Of a DNA stretch of 64,000 nucleotides, positions 12,201-24,200 are shown in pieces. A program made the translations under genes and the position numbers. Origin of the DNA: Mactromeris polynyma (lineage: Eukaryota; Mollusca; Bivalvia; Venerida; Mactridae). Numbering within the stretch: the stretch's first letter is position 1; every line of letters begins with the position of its first letter. The stretch covers positions 2,232,001-2,296,000 of the forward strand of contig JASFXZ010000015.1 of NCBI GenBank assembly GCA_032209605.1. Direction: 5' to 3'. The notes beneath the pieces were generated by a model, which worked only from the letters and a program-made list of their open reading frames with translations, was not told the origin of the DNA and did no database searches.

Positions 12201-15200
12201 GCAGGTAGACATATTGCTAACATTGTTGCTGATGATGATACTACTACCATTTCCAGACTTAGACAATCTGTAAATGCAAATATCAAGAAACAGTCAGACA
12301 GAAACCATGTAAGAAAGAACATCATATCAGCCTACAAATGTACAAAAGTACATACATTTTAAACAACCTTATTCAAACTTTTGATTTACCTCAGCAGGTA
12401 TGATGCTGATACACATTGAATGAATTATGTACAATTGACAATAGTCATAAGATCTTCTAACTGTAGCACCTGGTCGTTATGACTATTTGCCTAAGGCCTG
12501 ATCTGGCCCACTGTCCTATATACAAACAACACCTTTGAATAGTATTTGTAAATAATTACTACATGTGCACATATAATTGATGTTTACTGGGCCTTTTTTG
12601 CTGTTATATTAAATTATTTAACTTCAAACTGTAAATTAAGCTCCTATTTACTGAATGTCTAACTATCTTTTATCTATTAAATATAAATTTGGAGAATAAG
12701 TAAGACTTTTAATATGTCTCTATACCATAGATGACTGCAACTAAAACTTTAGGAGTGTATCAACCTTTTATTTCATACACCTTGAAAAGGGTACATGTGA
12801 ACATAAAGTAATCAGAAAGTAATAATGGTTACAGGTTAAATTTTCATGAGTAATGATTACATAACAGTAATGATTGTATTCAAATTAAGAAAAGTAATCA
12901 TTACATCTGATGACTTGAAAAATGTGTAATAACTACAGCTGATTACAATTTCTAATTACCAGGTCTGCTTGGAATTCAATAAAACTTCAAGTGCATATTT
13001 GATGCATTTTTGTATGTTGATGTGCTTATGGTCATGCCATTCTGGTTGCATGGAATTTTGCAAAAATATGGTATTTTGTAGAATGGCATGTATACATGAT
13101 ATTTCATAATTATAGCCCTTTGATGCTTTTTCATTTTAACTTTTAAGTTCAGAGTAATCTACCATACCAAGTGAAAATGTGCATATTGTATGGGCTAATT
13201 CTGTTGGTGTTTTTTAATTGTGTATGGCCATATATTTCAAATTGTTAAATGTGCTGTCTTTTTGCTGAATAAATGTTGAATGTTATGCAATACTGTACAT
13301 GTGTAAGTATTTATGTTTCAGCATCATACTTTTGTGATTTCGTTGGTTAAAGACTCGCGTATAGTATTCATGACCATTTTTACTGTGACGGATCGACTTG
13401 AAAACTTGTATCGCTAGATCTTCGCAAGTTACTAGAAACTAGACTTTGACAATTGATCTTCATACATAATAAATAAATATTGAAAATATTACATGTGTGC
13501 TTGTATTAATATTCAAAACGATAGATTTTTAAGGTTTGAGCCAAATTCAGCTCGATTAAGTCCATGTTATCAGACGCTTGGCAATTAATTTTGGAATCCA
13601 GCGCATGCTTAACCATGTGTATTGAGGTACATTATGGGGTGTACAATACAGGCAATAGCGTGAGTGAAATAAAAGAAATTTGATATACAGTAAGTAATTC
13701 CCGATATATTTTAATAGGAATACGTTTTATTACTGATATTATACATAACTAAAACACTCTAAACTATTTTATAAACAAAAAAACAGCAAAAATACACAGA
13801 TCTAATTATCAGATCTAGAGCTTGTTTAAACATTGCTTAATTCTTATGAAACATGGATTTGTAGTATTATAAATTCGTTATACAGGTTGTTGACAGGGTA
13901 TATGAGGGAATATAACATGTCTGCGATTAATATAACACACATAATGATATGGCACACAGACAGGATCCATCCCCCATATACCCTGTCAACAACCTGTATA
14001 ACTTATAGTATATATATACATATTTACAATAACAATGACAAAAGGGACACAAGACACACGCATAAAAGGGCATTCGAAAAATATGAACGTAATTATGCGA
14101 ATGGAGAAAAAAGACACAAGCAAACTTACTTCCACATGTCTGAATAGCTCGAAGAATTAGCATGTTCGTCCAGTATTTCATTCAGGTTTCCACAGAGACC
14201 TTCGACCGACATTACGTCAGAAGCAGTTGGATGTATGTGTATATTCAAAAATGTCTTGTTGAATGTCCGTATATCAACTCGCACTCTGGTACCAGAAGGA
14301 AAGTACACCTATAGTGGAAAATAATGTATAGCAAGAAAAAGTAAAAAAAGAACTTCTATGGCGGTCAACACATATTATGATGTTCAAATCTCTTTCCCTG
14401 TACTGCTGCGGACTAGACTCCCACCGTCATGTAAGAGTGTAGACTTTGTATGTGCGGAAGCTATCCAGCTGGGTTGTGGAAGGTCGGTGGTTCTACCCAG
14501 GTGCCCACCTATGCCCAAAACAATAGTATATGGGCACATGGTCTTCCTACATCATACTAGCTGAAAAAGTCACTACATTACTGTTTATGTGATTTATGTC
14601 CAATTACAAAATAAAGCAAAAACATTACGTTATTAATGTTATAAGAAACTAAAAACACAGCCATTTATAGTAGGACCAAGATCTGATGGCGCCATAATAG
14701 TTACTTATGCTAATAAGCCGACGGTTTCACTATGCATAAAAAAGTGGTGATCATTTAGAGTCTCGGTCAATAAGCGCTTGTGTCGTACAAACCTTTCGAA
14801 ACATGACTATGCAATAACGTGTGCCTCTGTAACTCAGTTAGGTGAGTAGTCACTTAGCAATTTAGAGGTTACTGGTTCGACCCTCACATATATGTTTTAT
14901 TTATATTCACAGTGATAAAATATTTTATACTTCTAGAAAATAAATTTTTAATTATCCTATAGGTAAAATATTTAAGTTATATTTTATTTCCATTCATTTT
15001 CTGTTCTTTGTTATCATCATACATGTGTATATATATTATTTTTTTGGAACAATTAAAACAATAACATAAGCATAGCAATATTGAACAAACTCGTATGCAA
15101 AGCATTGCTTTGGGATGTATATATACAGTTTAACATGGCTCATTAGCAGTGTCTGCGCTGGAATTCGAGACACCGTCTTTTCTGACACCCTAGTCATTGT

Positions 15201-18200
15201 AGTACTTTTTCTTGGACAAGACAACGGAATCACAGACCGCTTCGTAGAAGCTTGTTGTACACAGAAGTCGTGAACTTTTGAAACAATGTCTCTGTCTTGC
15301 TGCGACAACACGAAACGCTTTTCAATATTTTCTGCCAAAATATTTGTATGTTTACACATATTTATCTAGTTTGCTGCGACACACCCACACTAAAATTGTT
15401 TATTTGATATCCATGGATTTATATTTTCTTTTTCAAAATCAGAAAATGCGCCTACATGATCATGATCATTGAAGTAACCTGCAATTTGATATGGACTGAT
15501 CAAACCAATGGCGTTTTGTCAATTATATTGTGCCTTCAGATCTTGGCCGTACTAGCGCATTAAATGCATATTCCGCTTACGTCATACGATTCAGAAGTTA
15601 TTATCCTGACATCCAAAATATGACTGAGACAGGTAAACATCACTGTCCTTATTAAAGAGCACACATTGACAATGAAAATATCGCCTTTACTCCGAATAGC
15701 CACTGCGCATGTGCAAAACATGTCGAAGCCGTCATTGCCAATGTTGCACCACGAAGACTGTATCTGTACGGAATTATCTTCTTCCATGTTTCTATACATT
15801 ACAAAATTCCCATCGTCTAACAAGTCCCAATATTGTCCATCGAACGTAAGCATTCTTGGGTCGTTGGTAGACCTACAGCGTTTTCCCACCCACTCCCTGT
15901 TGGTACTTCCACCATTGAAGTTTACCTGAAGCAGCGAGGTTTCTCATTTGATTACGCTACGAGTATGATGCGTTCTGGACATTCATATTTAAAATCTTTT
16001 CGATTTTTTCTGATTTTTATGTACCACAAACAGTTGAATACAATGATGATTAAACGAATATTTAAATGATACCAATGTATAGATAGCGGAAACCAACCTC
16101 CGTATTATTCTAAGAAAATAACACTAAGATGTTACATTTTTAACCACTAAGATTGTAAGCTAGTTACCTCTTTTCTACTATACGCCAATTATATACGCAC
16201 TATTTCAGTGCTAAACGACAACAGAACATTTTGCTAGAAGACACTTCCCTACCTTCGGAAATCAGGGTTCAGCCTCAATATCAATCTAACCGAAAGTCGT
16301 TCATAATATGAAATGCAGTGTTGTTGGTTTGAAACTCCAATATAACCCCAAAAGAATAGAAGAAAAAACAATCATACCACTTTAAACCACTCTAATGATT
16401 ACCTGAACATCTTCTAGTCTGGAAGTTTTCCAGAAATCATGGGGTTCATTGCTCTGTGTCTGTGTTTGTAGTAAGAACATTTGATCTTGTGGGTAATTCA
16501 ACTGAATGTTTATTGCTGTGACCGTCATCTTAGCATACGGCAGGTTCGGGTTGGATACACATGAAGGTGCATGGGAATTTAAGCATTCTCGAGTTTCGTT
16601 GTATCGCCATCCATTGATTTTGCTACCACACATATGCTGATTTTTTAAATCAACGGTAGCCACACTTGGTTGACCACACTGGTAATAAGAAACAACGAAT
16701 GATTCACTTACGGAGATCAAAATATAGAACTGGAATGGGCATGATAACAAAGGCAAATAAAACAAACTGATATTTATTTGACCTACATAACATTAGATAC
16801 CCGCACTTGTTGACTAAAAAGGACATTTATTATCAGTACTTTACCAGGTTTGGTTTAACATCCTGTGTATCACAATTATGATGCATGCTATGTAGATTTT
16901 ATTGGTTGAATTGCTGGGGTTTTAATTTCACAAGCACAGTGCCTGCTATATATGCTGATTTGCATGCGTCACATGATAAAGAGAAACGCCTGTTTGTTCA
17001 CAAAGTTTTTTTTGTGATTGGACTATAATATAAGACAGATAGTGTAAAATACTCGGATATCTACCCTTACCTTCTCGACTAAATTAGAATAGATACCCTC
17101 GTGTTTTCATATTCTATATACTACTTAACTTAAGAGAGATAAGCATTTTAGAAAATATAGCATATTTACAAGAAGTCGAAGAAAATGCTCTTCTCCAGAA
17201 ATTTTAAGCGTTAATTTACTTTAAATAAAACTTTTAAAATGAAATTATTTTGGCCCGGTTATTGCACTCTGAATTTGTTATGAAATGTAAGATATAAATG
17301 TCACAAAATAACGGTAATTCGTTGAACAAAGAAACGTTTGTTTCTAAGAATTACCTCCCTTTGTGGTAAATCACAATATATTTATTTCTGCAATAAATAT
17401 TGATTTGAACTTATTTATCAACATGATTGTAAACCATTAACAAATCATGAAAAGGAAAATGTTCACATATTTTTTTACAATTAGCATTCGATCTTGTTAT
17501 ATATACACATAAACATGAAAACGTTCAATGATGTTACGGGTCAAATACCGTAGCAGAAGTACACACGCAGGGGAAAACGGGTAATAATACCAATTATAAA
17601 AAAAACTTTAAGGCCGGAAAAACGGGTAATAGCAGTACTCGAAACCAAAAACGTTTAATCCGAAAAAACGGGTAATAGCAGTACTCAAATACGCTTAAGC
17701 CGGAAGAAACGGGCAATAGTTTTACTCAAAACTCTTGTTCGGCAGACAGGTAGATGTTATATTTTTAAGAATGTATACATTGGTATCCGGTAAGGAGGTT
17801 TTGAAATAAAAATTTACATTGTACTCGTCATTGGGATCAAACATCCTCACATACACATCGCACGGAGGAGACACATCCGGTGGTAAATCATGTCTGTGTC
17901 TACATCCTAGCGGAATAGTGGGCCGGAACTCCACATCCGCTGACTCAGAGCTCCCAAGGGTTACATTACTCGGAAGCACCTGCAACATAGGGAAACAACG
18001 CTTAGTTAAAAGTATAAATGAAAGATTAACCAATACATGTTTTTGTCATAATTGACACAATATGTATGAGGAATCTCAAATGTTTTACACTGTTCAAATG
18101 TTTTTGTTTCGTTTCGTTTGTTTTCATTGTGTTTTACGCATTTCTACAACAAATTATCAGCCATATAGTAGGGCCAAGATCTGATGGCACAATAATAGTT

Positions 18201-21200
18201 ATGCTAATTAGCCGACGGTTTCACTTCGAAAAAGGGAAATTATTTAGAGTCTCGGTCAATAAACGCTTGTGTCGTCCAACTTTTTCGAAACATGAACAAT
18301 TATTCAAGTTATGTTATACTTCTAGAAAATAAGTTTTTAATTTATCTTTCTATATGTAAATTAAATTATATTTTCATTGATATTCTGTTTTTGTTATTTT
18401 CATGCATATACATTTTGTATTCGTTTTATTTTAAACAATTAAAACAATAACATGAGCATAGCAATATTGAACAAACATTTTGCTTTAGCATGTATATACA
18501 GTTTAGCATGGCTCATCGGCAGTGTCTGTGCTGGATTTGTTTAAAAAGGCTGATGCATCTTGTTTAAAATGATATCATTTACTTATTTCCGAACCAAAGG
18601 GAGATCAAAGAAATCCAATGACATGTTACATGTAACTTCTTGTTTTTCTTAATACGTTTTTCACTGTCGTCCTTTTAATTCGCGACATCGTCCTTTCTGA
18701 CACCCCAGTCATAAACAGTCATGGTAGTTCTTTTTCGTGTCAAGACAACGGAATCACAGGCTGCTTCATAGAAGCTTCCGGTACCCAAAATTCGAGATCT
18801 TTTGAAACAATGTCTCTGTCTTGCTGGGACAACGCGAAACGCGTTTCAGTCGTTTTTGCCAAAATAGTTTTATGTTTACACATATTTATCCAGTTTGCTG
18901 CGATACACCCACACATATTTCGTTAAAAGCATGATACTTTGCGCTGAATACAAAGATAGAAAAACATGAATGTCAGGATACGAATCCAGATAGTCTGCGT
19001 TGAGATTCTGATGCGTATCCATTACGCTATGTTATAAACACGCTGATTCGATATCTATGCATTTATATGACCGCTGCTATGGAATTTAAAAAACCTCTAC
19101 TGTACGTGACGTCATTTCAAGAAAACGCAACATGTGATGTCATAATTTGCAAAAAGGAAACAATATTTACTCCATATGGTCACTTCGTTTTCATATTGCT
19201 ACGTGGGGCAAATGTTGCTTACTGTCAGTACATGGTGACGTCACATGTGACGTTTTCTGGAAAGAAGATGTTGGCGCTCATTTTTCAAAATCAGAATATG
19301 CGCCTGTATAACCATGATCATTGAACTGACCTGCAATTTGATATGGACTGATCCAACCAATGACGTTTTGTCAATGTTATTGTGCCTTCCAATCTTGGCC
19401 GTACTATATATGATGGCCAGTTGACCTAACCAGTTTTTCCTGGAATAGATTATCAACCAGTACTAACTTGCTCTTCCGCAAGCATCCGACAATTTCTCTC
19501 ATTGAAGACATGACTGTATCCAAAGTAACGGAAAAACATAACCTGTCCAACACGGGAATCAGAACCGAATCTTTCTGGTGACAATCTGGCGCTCTGCCAA
19601 CTGAACTAGCCGGGCGGGATTATTCAAGTGAACACCTATTCAAAATACACTATAAAAAGTGATAATGAAGATGAGCAAAACATTTACATACAAAAGTCAC
19701 AGCCACCCCAAAAGCACAATGCGACATGAAACAATATACCCATGTGTAAACAACTTTAATTATAAAAGATACAATGGGTGAATACAGAAGTACCGCCTTG
19801 ACAGACTGCATGGCCTTATTGTAAGGATGCGGTTGGCAAAGCCTAATACAATATCAAGCCTCTACTTACATTGATCCCCGCAAAGAAAGAATCACTTGTT
19901 TGCATTTCAGTTTGGTTTCCAGTTACCGTGGATGAGATACGTACTCCGCAACGTATCTGAATATACAATAAGATTATATATACTTACGCGTCTGTAACAT
20001 TTATAGATACAAGACAACGGGAATGTCGACTTGCGTGTTTACAATCTCAAAAAGCTGAATAAATATTTTATTTTAACAGGAAAAAAGTGGAGCCAAAAAA
20101 ATTAAACCAAGTCTATGGAGCACACGGCGGGCATTTTGGGCGTCGTAGGCTAATTTGGAAATATGAGCGTATGAACATGATTGGAGATGAAACATTGCAT
20201 GTTTTAATCCACGTTATTGCTAACTATTGACGGTCAGTAGTGATACTTGAGACTTCATTCCTCATTTCTTTAAAGTTTCATGGGCACTTTCGTTTTTTCA
20301 AAGGCTTTGCCTTTACTCTAATAAACAGCTTGTTTATCGAGTCATCTCCTGGCAAAACATCCCCAACATCATTCACCTAACCCGTAATGTGTTTTTGGGA
20401 AAATATTACATTTATTCCCAAGACATGTCCACTGCCTAGCAGCAACGATTCTTTCAGGTTTGTAGAGTCGATGGTATCAAGCTTCGTCCGTTCTGATGTG
20501 GTAAAGATCTCCTCGTCTACCTCCCTGAAATGAAGTTAATTTGTAGTTTTATTTGTTTAATCAATTACAGAGGTCTTGGATAAGATTTGCTTTGCATTTT
20601 TGTATTGCATCCACCGTCTGTTTGATGTACTGTATAAGTGCTAAAGTTTGCTACGTAGAAATGTTTGCGAAATTCGCGTTCATTCAAGATTATCGACAAC
20701 ACATCAGCTGGAGTTAGTTTACCCGTTAACGGTTTATATACTTTAAACCATTCTTAAACCATAAGATTTATTCGCAATCATTCCGGCTAGTGAAACATCG
20801 TAAATCATCGATTCGAGAACTTGCGAAAGTACTTATTCATACCGTACTAGTATTCCGATTTATGGTCTAATTTATTAATAATTTATGATATTTTCGTGTT
20901 TATCTTATTGTAAACAACAAGTATTTTTTTCATTAATCATTATCGCGGCTATTATAAATCACGGACATATGTCAACTGCATTGTATAGAAACAATGCCAT
21001 TTTGTCCGACGAATTATTTCATGAAACTTATATCAACATCGAAAACGTGCGAAATATGTTCTTGGTTTATAAAACACCTCGTGTAAAATATAAATAAGAA
21101 AAAGACATACCAGTCTATTTCATAGAAATATTGATCATCCGCATCAAACACACATTTAAAGTCAAGTTCTGGTCGGTACATGTCCGTCTCATTGATGTAC

Positions 21201-24200
21201 ATCAACGCTGTGCTTATCTGAATTGGCCCTGGAATCTCGTAATCCGGCGCAGGTGCTATCACTACGAATGTAGTCTGGAAAGAAGATGTTGGCGCTCATT
21301 TTTCAAAATCAGAATATGCGCCTGTTTAACCATGATCATTGAACTAACCTGCAATTTGATATGGACTGATCCAACCAATGACGTTTTGTCAATGTTAGTG
21401 TGCCTTCAAATCTTGGCCAAACTATATATGATAGCCAGTTGACCTAACCAGTTTTTCCTGGAATAGATTATCAACCAGTACTAACTTGCTCTTCCGCAAG
21501 CATCCGACAACTTCTCTCATTGAGGACATGACTGTATCTAATGTAACGGAAGAACATAACCTGTCCAACACGGGAATCAGAACCGAATCTTTCTGGTGAC
21601 AATCTGGCGCTCTGCCAACTGAGCTAGCCGGGCGGGATTATTCAAATGTACACCTATTCAAAATACACTTTTAAAAAGTGATAATGAAGAAGAGCAAAAC
21701 ATTTACATACAAAAGTCACAGCCACCCCAAAAGCACAATGAGACATGAAACAATATACCCACGTGTAAACAACTTTGATTATAAAAGGCACAATGGGTGA
21801 ATACAGAAGTACCGCCTTGACAGACTGCATGACTTAGTGTTAGGATGCGGTTGGAAAAGCCTAAGGCAATATCAAGCCTCTACTTACATTGATCCCCGCA
21901 AAGAAGGAATCACTTGTTTGCATTTCAGTTTGGTATCCAGTTACCGTGGATGAGATACGTACGCCGCAACTTATCTGAATATACAATAAGAATATATATA
22001 CTTACGCGTCTGTAACATTTATAGATACAAGAAAACGGGAATGTCTACTTGTGTGTTGACCATCTCAAAAAGCTGAATAAATATTTTATTTTAACAGGAA
22101 AAAGGTGGAGCCAAAAAACTAAACCCAGTCGATGGAGCGCACGGCGGGCATTTTGGACGTCGTAGGCTAATTTGGAAATATGAGCGAATGAACTTGATTG
22201 GAGATGAAACATTGCATGTTTTTATCCACGTTATGGCTAACTGTAGACGGTCAGTAGTGATACTATAGTCCTCTTTTCATTAAAGTTGCATCGGCACTTT
22301 CGTTTTTTCCAAGGCTTTGCCTTTACTCTAATAAACAGCTTGTTTATCAAGTCATCTCCTGGCAAAACATGCCCAACATCATTCACCTAACCCGTAATGT
22401 GTTTTTGGGAAAATATTACATTTATTCCTAAGACATGTCCACTGGTCAGCAGCAACGATTCTTTAAGGTTTGTAGAGTCGATGGTATCAAGCTTCGTCCG
22501 TTCTGATGTGGTAAAGATCTCTTCGTCTACCTCCCTGAAATGAAGTTTATTTGCGGTTTAATTTGTTTAATCAATTACAGAGGTCTTGGATAAGATTTGC
22601 TTTGCATTTTTGTATTGCATCCACCGTCTGTTTGATGTACTGCATAAGTGCTAAAGTTTGCTACGTAGAAATGTTTGCGAAATTCGCGTTCATTCAAGAT
22701 TATCGACAACACATCAGCTGGAGTTAGTTTCCCCGTTAACAGTTTATATACTTTAAACCATTCTTAAACCATAAGATTAATTCGCAATCATTCTTGCTAG
22801 GGAAACATCTCAAATCATCGATTCGAGAACTTGCGAAAGTACTTATTCATACCGTACTAGTATTCCGATTTATGGTCTAATTTATTAATAATTTATGATA
22901 TTTTCGTGTTTATCTTATTGTAAACAACAAGTACTTTGTTCATTAATCATTATCGCGGCTATTATAAACCACTGCATATGTATTGTATAGAAACAATGCC
23001 GGCGATTTATTTCATGAAACATATATCAACATCGAAAACGTGCGAAATATGTTCTTGGTTTATAAAACACCTCGTGTAAAATATAAATAAGAAAAAGACA
23101 TACCAGTTAATTTCATAGAAATATTGATCATCCGCATCAAACACACATTTAAAGTCAAGTTCAGGTCGGTACTTGTCAGTCTCCTCGATGGACATAAATG
23201 CTGTGCTTATCTGAATTGGCCCTGGAATCTCGTAATCCGGCGCAGGTGCTATCATCGCTGGTGCTCTCGCTACGACTGCAGTGTAACAAATTGTGCCGTT
23301 TGTTTAAATTATTTTGCACATTTTGGTTATGCTAGCATGTATTATGTGATTGGAGCTACTTGATCGTAATTCCATAATTATTTGCTAGAAAGTAATTGGC
23401 TTCGCTATATTCAAGGATATTTATCCACCTAGACATAATGAGGATTTTTTGTCTGGTGTATTTAACCAGACAAACGATCCCCATGGTCGAATATTTATGG
23501 TCGCGGACTTCACATCATTTGCTCCTTATCGCTGCATGTTCGTATCTCATTGGTAATGTATAATTTCTATGTGAGGAAGCAACTGGTCATTTGTCCTGAC
23601 CAAGAGCTCAGACATGTCCCTAAAAAGAGGCACCATGGATCCATTTATAAATGTAGCAGTAAAAGTCACTACATCACTCTGGTTTTTTACGTTGCTTAAA
23701 ATTCCATAACAAAAAAACCCGACACATCTTTATTTTTATTCATTTACGAATAGAGATAGTCAATGAATATATTATTAGTTAATCTTAGAATTGTTAAGTA
23801 ACTGAAGAGTTTTCATTAATAAGAGAGAGCATATTGCTTTGCACATGTCGGTCGATACGTAACCTATTCGTTTCTGATCAATAACTCATGAACCCCTTGA
23901 CCTATCATCATCAAAATCAGTCAACACATTCATCGTTGGTAGCAAATGAACCATAATGTGTTTGTGGTCACTGGGTGAAAGGGTCAATACACCTCCCATT
24001 AATTGGAATGTTCAGTTTGACAAAACTATGGACTCGAGCAATTGTATAAAATATATAAATTTGACAAATAACCCTGAGAGTTCATAAACTTTTACTAACA
24101 TTTCTTGTTATTATGTGAATTTGTATTTCATATGTTTGTATATACATATAAAATTGCATGAAAATAAAAGTTAGAACAGAATTTGAAATTATTTATAAAT

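Larger units (their letters stand above)
19256..23275. repeat. 2.0-kb tandem segmental duplication inside the VWDE-like gene
   Basis: 19256-21273 and 21274-about 23275 align along their length with offsets of 1,993-2,018 bases. Exons, introns and even embedded repeats (for example the tRNA-like SINE head at 19543 and 21573) are shared. Low divergence in introns as well as exons points to a recent event. The junction is at 21274-21278, where exon 7 sequence meets TCTGGAAAGAAGATGTTGG, the sequence also found at the left edge (19256). Confidence 0.88.

Noticed and set aside
13833..14147. 104-codon plus-strand frame
   Set aside because: Runs through the 33-bp inverted repeat and opposite VWDE-like exon 13; composition is repeat-like.
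15036..15359. Host gene exon in the helix-turn-helix frame
   Set aside because: The same frame recurs in a second repeat copy at 18.7 kb, so it is transposon-derived.
19543..19616. Functional tRNA-Asp gene
   Set aside because: Only the boxes and loop resemble a tRNA; stems do not pair, and the copy was duplicated passively.
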